A stretch of DNA of 64,000 nt from Flagellimonas myxillae (GTDB lineage: Bacteria > Bacteroidota > Bacteroidia > Flavobacteriales > Flavobacteriaceae), in the NCBI RefSeq assembly GCF_023502235.1, contig NZ_JAMFLY010000001.1:620001-684000 (forward strand). The letters run 5' to 3'. The translations under genes and the position numbers were made by a program. This document shows positions 10,249 to 18,893 of the stretch, one piece after another (the first letter of the stretch is position 1; each line of letters begins with the position of its first letter). The notes beneath the pieces are model-generated. The model ran no database searches. It saw nothing but the letters and a program-made list of their open reading frames with translations, and had not been told where the DNA came from.

Positions 10249-13200
10249 TTAGAAATTAATGTTTACTCCCAATGAAAAAGTTTTCAATGGCGGAATAACC
10301 AAACCATTGGATTCGGGATCAAAACCAGGTCTAAAATCTGATACGGTAAATACATTTGTACCTGCAAAATAGATTCTGGCCTTATTAATGTATTTATTAT
10401 CACCTATAGGCAGTGTATAACCCAATTGTAGGTTCTTCAACCTTAAATAGTTTGAGTTAAATGTCCAGAAACTGGATCTTTGATAAAAATTCTGGAAGTA
10501 GGTTTGCTGTGCAAAAAGTAACAATCGCGGATAGGTACCGTCTGGGTTTGAATCGCTCCAAGCGTCATTTGCCTCTTCGGGGATCCATGAAAAGTTTCCA
10601 AAGAGGTCATTGCTCTTATGTTCCTTGGATTTACCGGTTCCTTGGAAAAACAATTGTAAATCAAAATTTTTCCATTCAGCATTTAAATTGACCCCATATG
10701 TGATTTTTGGAATGGTCTCGGCTATGGCGACATTATCTTCAAAATTCAGTGCACCGTCACCATTTACATCTACATAACGAATGTCCCCCATGGTGGTGTT
10801 TGGACTGATGCCCGAGGTAATGGCTGCATTATAGGCATCGACCTCTGCTTGAGATGACAAAATACCATCAGCAATATAACCGTACACCGTGCCCAAAGCG
10901 TCTCCAACCCTGTAAGAGGTGTCAAATTCTGAAAAGGAATCCGTTAGCTCGGTAATCTCATTAGTGTTATAAGTCCCATTTACGGATATTCCGTATGAAA
11001 AATCATTTGCAAGTGTGTTGCTATGGTTCAGTACCAACTCAAACCCGGAATTTTTCACGCTTCCTGCATTAATGGCAGGACCTCCTCTTCCCGTTCCCAC
11101 TGTTCCAGGTACTGGACTTGGCAGTAAAATATCATCAGTGTTCTTTACATAATAATCCAACGAGCCTGAAAATAGGCCACTTTTCAAGGAAAAATCAACA
11201 CCTACGTTAGTCGTGCTGGTGGTCTCCCATTTTAAATCCCTAAAAGGAATTCCTCCTTCTGCCGAAGTGGGAACAACAATTTCACCATTTGCACCAAAAA
11301 CATATGTGCCAAAGGCAATATTTGAGAAATAGCTTCCATTCACCCTATTGTTACCGCTTACCCCATAAGAGGCTCTCAATTTAAGGAGGTCAACGGACTC
11401 CATATTGAAAAAATTCTCCTTGTTGATTACCCAACCAAAGGAAGCCGAAGGAAAAAAGCCGTATCTGTTTTCAGGAGCAAAAATTGAGGCGCCGTCATAC
11501 CTTCCGGCAAGTTCAACCAAATATTTTTCATCATAGTTATAGTTTATTCTTCCCACAGCGGATTGCAACACATTTTCAACGGTGTTGCTCCCTAATCCGG
11601 TAATATCGTCATTGTCACCTGAATTCGGGGCGCTGAATTCGGTCAAAAGGTTATCAAACTGGAAATTTCTTCTTGACGCGCCCAAGCCAGAATCTTCATT
11701 GAACTGAATATCCCAACCTGCCAAAACACCCAACGTATGCTTGCCAATACTTTTGTCATAGCTAAGGAAGGTCTGCGCATTGTATTGGTTGTCATCCCTC
11801 CAAGTTTGCGATAGGCTATTTACATCAGCAAACCAAGGTGGACCACCTGTCGTGGAACGTTTGTATATACTTGAAACGCCTTTAGTAGTGCTCGAGATCA
11901 AGGAATAACGTCCGATGAACTTGAGTCCCTCTATTAATTCCCAAGTGAGGTTTGTGTTGGCCGTAAAGGTCTTCTGCTTTGTATTTGCGGTGCCTGCTTC
12001 CAACTCCCACATTACGTTCCAAAACCCTCTTCCATAAGAACCAGCTTCATTGAAAAACTGAAAATTCCCATCTTCATTTCGTACTGGCAAAAATGGAGCT
12101 GTACTGTTCATGTGCAAATAGATGTTGTCTATTCCTCCATTTACATTTGGAGCGGTATTGTTCTGTAACACATAGTTTAGGTTAACATCAAAATCAATAT
12201 TGTCCCTCAGTTTGGTTTTTAGGTTTGTTCGCAGGTTGAACTGTTTCCTATCGATTCCCGATTGAACAATTCCATCAGAATTTCTGTAGCCAAGTGAGAA
12301 ATAATAGGAGGACCTTTCATTGCCCGCCGAAGCACTTAGAAAATATCTGTTGGTAATTTCTGTTTTCAAAAACTCTTTTTTCCAATCTGTATTGGGATAG
12401 CTGGGATCATTCCCTGTTTCAAATAGGGATATATCCTCTGGTGAGAACAAAGGGTCTCCGCCAGAATTAATGGAAGCCTCGTTCATTATCCTTGCTGATT
12501 GAAGCGAGTTGGCAGCTTCTTGCACTGTTGTCAATTCGCCAAAACTGATGAAACTTTCAAAATTGAATGAAGCTTTTTGGTTTTTTCCTGTTTTGGTGGT
12601 CACAATAATAACGCCGGCAGCAGCCCTTGAACCATAAATAGCGGAGGCAGCACCATCCTTTAAAACAGAAATTGCTTCAATATCATTTGGATCCACTGTC
12701 AACAAATCTTGCGGAACACCATCTACAATAAACAATGGTGAATTGTTGCCAATGGTTGTGGCTCCCCTAACAAAAAAAGATAAATTTTGGTTATATCCTG
12801 AGTCTCTGATGAACAATCCTGGTGTACGACCCTGTAGAGCAGCTGCTATATTCTGTGTAGTCACATTACCAAGTTCTTCGACATCCACGGATGAGACTGC
12901 AGAGGTAAGACTGGTGATTTTCTGCGTGCCATAGCCTACCACTACAACCTCTTCCAAGTTGGAAGTATCTTCCAATAGGGTAATGTTGAGTAATGATTGC
13001 CCGTTTACTTGGATTTCTTGTGTTGTGAATCCAATATAGGAAATCAAAAGTGTAGCATCATCATTCAACAACCTGAGTGAGAATTTACCATCAAAATCGG
13101 ATTGTGTTCCATTTGAGGTTCCTTTTTCCACAACACTTGCTCCTGGAAGAGGCTGCCCATTTTGGTCTAAAATGGTTCCCTCGACCGTACTTTGAACTTT

Positions 13201-13617
13201 TGGTTTTTCTTTGGGAGTCAGCGTTGGGGTTACCATCTTGCTTATTTGCATGTTCCCTTTTCGGGTCAAAATAATCTGTTTGTCCAAAATATCGTATTGT
13301 ATTCCGGTGTTTCGAAGCAACAGATTAAGTAAGGTATGAATACGTGCTTTGTTGACCTTTACCGTTACTTTTTGGTTTAGGTCAATAGTTGAGTTTTCGT
13401 AAAAAAACTTAAAGTCGGTCTCTTTTTCTATGTTGTCAAACAGTACGGACTCGATTGTTGTGTTCTCAACGTCCAAGGTAATCCTTGCGTTCTGTGAATA
13501 AGTACTGGCGTTGATTTGAAACAGGCATAAAAAAAGAAATGCGGTAGTTAGTTTCATTTTCAAATCAAATTTGAGCGAATGCGTAGCGCAAACACTATGC
13601 CCTCGTGTATTTTTCAT
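10249..13617 (-). CDS. SusC/RagA TonB-dependent transporter with STN domain (PUL-1)
   Basis: A 1122-residue outer-membrane transporter. The order is a leader with signal peptide (hydrophobic core MKLTTAFLFLCLF from residue 21), an STN domain at about 45-120 (signalling to FecR), a CarboxypepD_reg-like Ig-type domain at about 140-225 with LPGASVVEKGTSNGT, the plug (TPGLFIRDSGYNQNLSFFVR, then LKDGAASAIYGSRAAAGVII), and a 22-strand-type beta-barrel ending FSLGVNINF. The STN domain is the usual partner of an ECF sigma/FecR pair, and both are encoded next door (13734-15525). It takes up oligosaccharides through the outer membrane with energy from TonB. If the long leader is not translated, 13557 is the alternative start. 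Confidence 0.97.
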   Translation of the reverse strand: MKNTRGHSVCATHSLKFDLKMKLTTAFLFLCLFQINASTYSQNARITLDVENTTIESVLFDNIEKETDFKFFYENSTIDLNQKVTVKVNKARIHTLLNLLLRNTGIQYDILDKQIILTRKGNMQISKMVTPTLTPKEKPKVQSTVEGTILDQNGQPLPGASVVEKGTSNGTQSDFDGKFSLRLLNDDATLLISYIGFTTQEIQVNGQSLLNITLLEDTSNLEEVVVVGYGTQKITSLTSAVSSVDVEELGNVTTQNIAAALQGRTPGLFIRDSGYNQNLSFFVRGATTIGNNSPLFIVDGVPQDLLTVDPNDIEAISVLKDGAASAIYGSRAAAGVIIVTTKTGKNQKASFNFESFISFGELTTVQEAANSLQSARIMNEASINSGGDPLFSPEDISLFETGNDPSYPNTDWKKEFLKTEITNRYFLSASAGNERSSYYFSLGYRNSDGIVQSGIDRKQFNLRTNLKTKLRDNIDFDVNLNYVLQNNTAPNVNGGIDNIYLHMNSTAPFLPVRNEDGNFQFFNEAGSYGRGFWNVMWELEAGTANTKQKTFTANTNLTWELIEGLKFIGRYSLISSTTKGVSSIYKRSTTGGPPWFADVNSLSQTWRDDNQYNAQTFLSYDKSIGKHTLGVLAGWDIQFNEDSGLGASRRNFQFDNLLTEFSAPNSGDNDDITGLGSNTVENVLQSAVGRINYNYDEKYLVELAGRYDGASIFAPENRYGFFPSASFGWVINKENFFNMESVDLLKLRASYGVSGNNRVNGSYFSNIAFGTYVFGANGEIVVPTSAEGGIPFRDLKWETTSTTNVGVDFSLKSGLFSGSLDYYVKNTDDILLPSPVPGTVGTGRGGPAINAGSVKNSGFELVLNHSNTLANDFSYGISVNGTYNTNEITELTDSFSEFDTSYRVGDALGTVYGYIADGILSSQAEVDAYNAAITSGISPNTTMGDIRYVDVNGDGALNFEDNVAIAETIPKITYGVNLNAEWKNFDLQLFFQGTGKSKEHKSNDLFGNFSWIPEEANDAWSDSNPDGTYPRLLLFAQQTYFQNFYQRSSFWTFNSNYLRLKNLQLGYTLPIGDNKYINKARIYFAGTNVFTVSDFRPGFDPESNGLVIPPLKTFSLGVNINF

Positions 13618-13667
13618 ATTTTTGGAATGATTTAAAGGTTATTTAGCTTTTTAAATTCAATTTAGAC

Positions 13668-13696
13668 ATCGGGAAGTGCTGGTACCATTTCCCGAT
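13668..13696. other. Inverted repeat between fecR and susC
   Basis: ATCGGGAA and TTCCCGAT form an 8-bp stem around a 13-base loop in the 116-bp gap between fecR and susC. On the plus strand it is followed by TTTTTG, so it would terminate plus-strand transcription better than fecR transcription. It could alternatively mark the sigma-dependent susC promoter region. Function unknown. Confidence 0.4.
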
Positions 13697-13733
13697 TTTT
13701 GTTTTGGTTGTTTTTAGTTCATAGAGTTGTTTT

Positions 13734-14867
13734 TTAAGGGTTAATTATAATTTGGCGGTTAGAAATCCTATAATTGAAGGGGTTTGTCCTTTGAAAAGTG
13801 TTCAAAATTTGCTCGACCGTTTCAATGTCAAACCTTCCTGTAAATCTTTTTTCATTCAGCGCCAAGTTATTGTTGGTGATAATTACATTGTAATGGCGTT
13901 GTAGCTTACGGGCAATATTTTCAAATTTTTCGTTTTTGAATATCAATTGGCCATCGACCCAAGCGATGTAACCAGATACGTCTACTTGTGTTATAGTAAT
14001 TGGAGCTTTTCCGCTTATTGAGGCCATTTGGTTTGGTACCAATTTGGTGTGCTTTTCTGGATCAAATCTGGTTTCTTCTTCAAAAACTCCTATACTGCCC
14101 TCCACCAATACAATTGATGTTTCATTGTCCTCCGAATAAGATGTTACATTGAACTCGGTTCCGAATACTTCTGTGCTGGCCCCATTTGCCCTGACTATGA
14201 AAGGAGATTCATCATTCTTCGTTACCTTAAAATAGGCTTCTCCCTCCAAAAATACCTCACGCGGTACGTTTGGCGCAAAGTGGGCAGGATATTTTAGTCT
14301 TGACCCAGCATTGAGATAGACATATGTTTTGTCCGACAACTCAACTTCAAAGGTTCTGCCATAGGGTACATTAAGGATGTTATATACTATTTCACCAGAT
14401 TCTAGATTTCCATTATAACTTAGTGTTTCGCCATTTTGAGTTGCCACCACTTCTTCATTGTTTTTGGAAGTTATTGATCTTTGGCCGGATACATCCAAAA
14501 TGTATGTACCGCCATCAGTTTCCAAAGTGACCTCATTTATGGGCAGGTCGGCAGTAGGTTGTTGGTTAAGGTGGTATACCAAATAACCCATTGATATAGT
14601 TATTATAAGCATTGCCGCATACCTCAAATATGGCTGTATCCTTATAACTTTTGATTTGGTATTTTTATCCTGTCCGGTTCTTCGTTCAAAGACATCGTAG
14701 GCTTTGTCAACATCGAACAAAGGGCTTTTGTAATGTTCGGCCAGGTGTTCTTTGAACATTTTTTTGTTTTCAGGCACGGACACCCATTCTTGTAAAATCT
14801 TTAAGTCCTTGGCAGAGATTTTATTCTCTAGATAGTCCTTTATTATATATTTTATTTTTTGCTCCAC
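13734..14867 (-). CDS. FecR-family anti-sigma factor (PUL-1)
   Basis: A 377-residue inner-membrane regulator. Residues 1-75 are the cytoplasmic sigma-binding region, a single membrane helix sits at about 80-100 (YAAMLIITISMGYLVY), the FecR domain at about 175-270 contains YGRTFEVELSDKTYVYLNAGSRLKYPAHF and EVFLEGEAYFKVTKN, and the C-terminal STN-like DUF4974 region at about 300-375 contains ENIARKLQRHYNVIITNN. It should relay the signal from the SusC STN domain to the divergently encoded ECF sigma factor 79 bp away. Confidence 0.95.
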   Translation of the reverse strand: MEQKIKYIIKDYLENKISAKDLKILQEWVSVPENKKMFKEHLAEHYKSPLFDVDKAYDVFERRTGQDKNTKSKVIRIQPYLRYAAMLIITISMGYLVYHLNQQPTADLPINEVTLETDGGTYILDVSGQRSITSKNNEEVVATQNGETLSYNGNLESGEIVYNILNVPYGRTFEVELSDKTYVYLNAGSRLKYPAHFAPNVPREVFLEGEAYFKVTKNDESPFIVRANGASTEVFGTEFNVTSYSEDNETSIVLVEGSIGVFEEETRFDPEKHTKLVPNQMASISGKAPITITQVDVSGYIAWVDGQLIFKNEKFENIARKLQRHYNVIITNNNLALNEKRFTGRFDIETVEQILNTFQRTNPFNYRISNRQIIINP

Positions 14868-14946
14868 GTGCTGAACTATTTTATGTTATGACAACCAATA
14901 AATGGAATACCATGCATTTATTTGATGTTTTTTTTTATTTTTCGGG

Positions 14947-15525
14947 ATGCAAGTGGAAAATGATGATATGGTTTATGATGAAGATGTAGTGGTAAAGGGG
15001 TTGAAAAAGGGCGATAGAAAGATATATCGGTTTTTGTTCGATACCTATTATACAATCTTGTGCCTTTACGCCACCAGTCTTACTCTTGATAGGTCCAGCG
15101 CGGAGGATATTGTGCAGGAAGTATTTATAAAACTGTGGGCAAAGAAAGATAGGTTGCATATAGAATCTTCCCTTAAAAACTATCTCTATAGGGCAGTTTA
15201 CCACACTTTCTTGAACGAAAGAAAAAGGAATAGTAGAAAAACGAACGATCTTGACCAAGTTCATGTCGAAGTGCTTCAAGCTTCTATACAGGAAGAGGAA
15301 CAATCAATTAAAGAAAAATTGGAATGGATCAACACACAAATTGAACAGCTTCCGAAAAAATCCAAGGAAATATTTATAATGCACAAAAAGAGAGGGCTTA
15401 CCCACTCTGAAATAGCACAAATACTTGGGGTTTCGGTAAATACCGTGGAAAGCCACATAGTCAGGGCATTAAAACGAATTCGTGAAAAGTTGCCAAAACC
15501 TTTGATGCTCTTCTTTTTTGTCTGA
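14947..15525 (+). CDS. ECF-type RNA polymerase sigma factor (PUL-1)
   Basis: A 192-residue sigma-70 family protein with region 2 (AEDIVQEVFIKLWAKKDRL) and region 4 (LPKKSKEIFIMHKKRGLTHSEIAQILGVSVNTVESHIVRALKRI), the usual two regions of the ECF class. It is divergent from its presumed anti-sigma FecR (start 14867); the 79-bp AT-rich gap must hold both promoters. Activation by SusC sensing of glycan would turn on the leftward PUL-1 operon. The downstream sulfatase (82 bp) may be read with it. Confidence 0.95.
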   Translation: MQVENDDMVYDEDVVVKGLKKGDRKIYRFLFDTYYTILCLYATSLTLDRSSAEDIVQEVFIKLWAKKDRLHIESSLKNYLYRAVYHTFLNERKRNSRKTNDLDQVHVEVLQASIQEEEQSIKEKLEWINTQIEQLPKKSKEIFIMHKKRGLTHSEIAQILGVSVNTVESHIVRALKRIREKLPKPLMLFFFV

Positions 15526-15607
15526 TCGGGATTCTTTGTTTTGTATTATTGTCTCATAGAAATTTTATACTTTTCCTTCTGTAAGTAACCCCTTAAACTA
15601 CAGTGGG

Positions 15608-17575
15608 ATGAAAATTAGATTTTCAGTTCTGTCCTTACTTTTTCTTTCAACCTGCATATTCCTTTCGGCACAGGAAAGACCAAACATTGTATTGATTTTT
15701 CCAGATAACCTTGGAATTGGCGAGGTTGGGGCATATGGAGGCGTCAGGGGTGTGCCTACCCCCAATATAGACAAGATAGGGGAAGAAGGGATCCGTTTGA
15801 CCAATTTTAATGTGGAGTATACCTGTGTTCCCTCAAGAATAGCGATACTTACGGGTAGGTATGCCACAAGGACAGGGGAAAATTATTTTAAGGGAATACC
15901 CTTATGGGAGAAAACAATTGCAGAAGGCCTGAAATCTGTTGGGTACTCCACAGGTCTCTTTGGTAAATGGGACGTAGGGGGTCCCAATTGGGAAGGAGTC
16001 CGCGCGCCCACCGACCAAGGCTTTGATGAATGGTACGGTATTCCGGGAACCAGCCATGTGGCCCAATTTCCATCCATGGAGGGATTTAATCAAAACTTGC
16101 ATCCGATTCCATATATCTGGGAAGGAAAGGTGGGAGAAGTATCCAAAAAAGTTAAACCGTTCAATCCTGAAACCAGGCGAACTCTTGATCGTGAGGCCGC
16201 AGAAAGGGGTATCCGTTTTATGCAGCGAAGCGTGGCACAGGAAAAACCGTTCTTTATATATTATCCCATGACCCAATTGCACTTTCCGGCGCTTCCACAT
16301 CCCGATAAGGAAGGCTCAACAGGGGCTGGGGACATGGGGGATTCCATGGCTGATGTGGACCACAATGTAGGTCTTCTCCTTTCTGAATTGAAGCGATTGG
16401 GCATTGAGAAAAACACCTTGGTCATCTGGTGTACGGACAATGGAGCTGAGATGCGCAGGCCTTGGCGTGGTTCTCCAGGCCCTTGGAGGGGATTTTACAA
16501 TTCGGCCATGGAAGGCGGAATAAGGACACCGTGTGTGGTCAGATGGCCGGGTAGGATTAAGCCGGGCCAGGTATCCAACGAAATGTTCCACCAAGTGGAT
16601 TTGTTCACCACCATAGCAGCTGCGGTCAATGCCGCCGATATAGTCCCAACGGACCGCATCATTGATGGGGTTGACCAGCTTCCGTTTTTAGAGGGAAAAC
16701 AAAAACAGTCCAATAGGCAGAGCAGCATTTTTATGAACGGTTTCGGAAATGTCATGGCCGTTAAATGGCATGATTGGAAGCTGTGGTACAACTTTAAGAC
16801 AGAAATACCGGATCCAAACCCCGATAACCTGGTACGATTGTTCGACCTAAGGGTCGACCCAAAGGAAGAGAACGATGTCAAGGATTATTATCCATGGGTG
16901 GTGGGAATCATGGACAGCATAGTAAGGGATTATGAAAATTCGTTGGTGCAACATCCCAGAATACCTGAAAGTGCCAATGAGGCAGAACCTTATATGCCTG
17001 CGGCAAAAGGTTCAGGGAAAAAAGTACAGACTTATTGGCGAACTGACAGAGAGGTGCTCGCGAAGCGTTCTCCTGCCATGAAAAATCCAAATTTTTCAGG
17101 CACATGGTCCACAAAGGTGCTGCACACGGTATCGGTCATCAATCGCAAAGAGAAACCGAAAATTCCCGATTTGGGTAGTGGGTGGGGAGACCAAATTTCG
17201 ATATACCAAACGCCTAAAATCATGGAAGTGGAAAGGGTGGTCTTCATACCTAGGGAGATACAACCTTTGGTAAAATACAAGTATGCCCTTGATGGATCCA
17301 AGACACAGATTAAAGTGGACGTGGGCCGATCGGATATTGTGCCTACATCCACAACAAAATGGGAAGGGGATAGATTGGTTATTACTACCTCTTATCCATT
17401 TCAAGACCTAATGACAGGGAATTGGATGCAAGGGAAGAGCATACTGACCATGTGGCTGCAACCGGCGGAACAAACGCCATGGGAACCTCGTTTGATTGTT
17501 GAAACCACTAGGGAGGGTGTTTTGGGTGGAATAACAACTACAAGTAGGACCGTCTATGTCAAAGGATATCGATGA
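15608..17575 (+). CDS. Sulfatase (S1 family) with C-terminal lipocalin-like extension
   Basis: A 655-residue secreted sulfatase (signal peptide ending FLSAQ). The formylglycine site is Cys73 in CVPSRIAILTGRYATRTG. Metal ligands appear as Asp33/Asn34 (FPDNLGIGEVG) and Asp277/Asn278 (WCTDNGAE). The usual GKWHxG motif reads GKWDVGG here, so a commonly conserved His is Asp. The catalytic part ends near residue 480. Residues about 485-655 form an extra domain (NPNFSGTWSTKVLH, YKYALDGSKTQIK, TKWEGDRLVITT, then TSRTVYVKGYR) that reads like a small lipocalin-like beta-barrel. Such proteins remove sulfate esters so that glycosidases can act. The gene follows the ECF sigma gene and closes PUL-1 on this side. 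Confidence 0.92.
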   Translation: MKIRFSVLSLLFLSTCIFLSAQERPNIVLIFPDNLGIGEVGAYGGVRGVPTPNIDKIGEEGIRLTNFNVEYTCVPSRIAILTGRYATRTGENYFKGIPLWEKTIAEGLKSVGYSTGLFGKWDVGGPNWEGVRAPTDQGFDEWYGIPGTSHVAQFPSMEGFNQNLHPIPYIWEGKVGEVSKKVKPFNPETRRTLDREAAERGIRFMQRSVAQEKPFFIYYPMTQLHFPALPHPDKEGSTGAGDMGDSMADVDHNVGLLLSELKRLGIEKNTLVIWCTDNGAEMRRPWRGSPGPWRGFYNSAMEGGIRTPCVVRWPGRIKPGQVSNEMFHQVDLFTTIAAAVNAADIVPTDRIIDGVDQLPFLEGKQKQSNRQSSIFMNGFGNVMAVKWHDWKLWYNFKTEIPDPNPDNLVRLFDLRVDPKEENDVKDYYPWVVGIMDSIVRDYENSLVQHPRIPESANEAEPYMPAAKGSGKKVQTYWRTDREVLAKRSPAMKNPNFSGTWSTKVLHTVSVINRKEKPKIPDLGSGWGDQISIYQTPKIMEVERVVFIPREIQPLVKYKYALDGSKTQIKVDVGRSDIVPTSTTKWEGDRLVITTSYPFQDLMTGNWMQGKSILTMWLQPAEQTPWEPRLIVETTREGVLGGITTTSRTVYVKGYR

Positions 17576-17699
17576 GGTGGAGGTAGACCGATTTGTTGCA
17601 TGGTCAGACATTCCCCAAATAAACACTTCAGATTTACTTTACAACTCAGCAATTGGATGGGGAGCTATTGTGGGGCAGTGTAAATATTTTAAGTATTTG

Positions 17700-18135
17700 A
17701 TGGATACATTATTCTACTCAGTTTTTGCATGATAAACGTACATGCTCAAAAGGCATCCCTTAACAAAGATGAAGAACTCATCCTAGCAAATTTTAAGAAA
17801 CAAGAAACTTGCTGGAACGACCAAGATATTGAGTTCTATAGGCAAGCATGTTCCACTTCGGATAAAATTCAGACTATATCTCCTCAGGTAGGGTAACTTT
17901 TGGGTATGAAAATACCATTTCCAATTACAAAAAATACTTCCCCAAAGGAAAAATGGGAAACCTCCAATTTGATGAGTTCAACCTTTGAAGACAATCAAAA
18001 AAGCTATATTTCGTAACATGTCGCTTTAACTAAAAATTCAAAGGTCGCGAATAACTATTACGAAGTTGGTTTTCGGTCATTATAAAAAAGGAGAAGGGAA
18101 GTTGGTTTATTATCACCGATCATTCAAGTTGAGGA
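17700..18135 (+). pseudogene. Decayed DUF4440/SnoaL-like secreted protein gene
   Basis: Three reading frames in turn give pieces of one small protein. From 17729 comes ASLNKDEELILANFKKQETC and CWNDQDIEFY; a -1 shift at about 17887 gives GRVTFGYENTISNYKKYFPK and GKMGNLQFDEFN; near 18085-18135 is KKEKGSWFIITDHSS. These match the typical order in flavobacterial DUF4440-like (nuclear transport factor 2 fold) proteins, whose end usually reads like KWVIVADHSS. A hydrophobic leader (TLFYSVFA) lies in yet another frame from 17700. Several frameshifts and stops make it non-functional. No catalytic role is known for the intact family. Upstream, 17576-17699 contains an open frame with no start codon and no match I recognise. 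Confidence 0.65.
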
Positions 18136-18461
18136 AAACAAGTGGATATTTATGGTCTTTTTGAAGCAAAGATGGCTTTTTCATAGTGTGTGATTATCGG
18201 AAAATTGCAAAATCGGCAGCATTCATAAAAAGTTGAAATGGAAGTTATAGAATACGCGAAATAGTAGTTAAGAATAATATAGATAGAGCTATGTTTAGAA
18301 TACATTTTGAAGTTTTTTACAATTAGGTTAAATTTGGGAATAGCAAAACACCCATAAATTTTGCATCAGAATGTACTGATTTGAACCAAGTTCAGAGTTC
18401 GGTGAATCAGTTCAGAAGATTAGTGTAAAATATTGATATACAATCATTTGCGATGGCTATA
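18136..18461. other. AT-rich intergenic stretch with no recognised gene
   Basis: Both strands are broken by frequent stops and no start-to-stop frame of interest is present. The composition is AT-rich relative to the flanking nrd genes. It may be further decayed sequence continuing from the pseudogene. Confidence 0.5.
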
Positions 18462-18545
18462 TGAATCCAGTCATCCCGACAAGCTAAAGCAGAAAAGCTC
18501 TCGTAGAAAGTTTACTTTCTTAAGAGAGCTTTTTGCGTTTAGAGT
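18462..18545 (+). repeat. Hairpin repeat copy 1
   Basis: Starts TGAATCCAGTCATCCCGA and leads into a two-part hairpin: outer stem AAAAGCTCTC (18493-18502) with GAGAGCTTTT (18524-18533), inner stem AGAAAGT (18505-18511) with ACTTTCT (18514-18520). It ends in a T-run and TTTAGAG. A second diverged copy lies about 133 bp further on. It could act as a terminator for rightward reading, or be a mobile palindromic unit. Confidence 0.65.
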
Positions 18546-18595
18546 AAATTAAAGTCTGCTTTAATTTGCTACAAACCCGTTCTGGATGCCCACAG

Positions 18596-18670
18596 TGAAT
18601 CCAGTTATCTCGAAAAAATAACAACAAGGTTCTCGTAGGAAGTTTACTTTCTTATGGGAACATTTTCATT
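18596..18670 (+). repeat. Hairpin repeat copy 2
   Basis: Starts TGAATCCAGTTATCTCGA and repeats the architecture of copy 1: outer stem GTTCTC (18629-18634) with GGGAAC (18656-18661), inner stem AGGAAGT (18637-18643) with ACTTTCT (18646-18652). Base changes relative to copy 1 keep pairing through G-U pairs, so the structure rather than the sequence seems to be maintained. Confidence 0.6.
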
Positions 18671-18837
18671 TAGAACCAATTTTATTCCTTCCTTTATTGG
18701 GTTTTCTGTGTTTTGTTTTAAAGCGTTGATTTTTAATAATTTAAGGATTTAAGTGCCAATTTTTGTCCTTCTAGGGATGTCTGTTGATAAGATTGTGGAG
18801 AACCTCGTGCACTTATCATAAAATTAAAGTAAAGAAA

Positions 18838-18854
18838 ATGTGAATTTTACACAT
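18838..18854. promoter_or_regulatory. Palindrome upstream of nrdB
   Basis: ATGTGAATTTTACACAT has 5-bp arms (ATGTG/CACAT) around a 7-base centre, 40 bp before the nrdB start. A site for a repressor of ribonucleotide reductase is possible; I could not match it confidently to an NrdR box. Confidence 0.35.
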
Positions 18855-18893
18855 AGGTTATTTTAAACCGTTCCAGTCTAAATCAATTTTTTT

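Noticed and set aside
14935..15303. 122-residue minus-strand frame over the sigma gene
   Set aside because: Antisense shadow of a clear ECF sigma gene.
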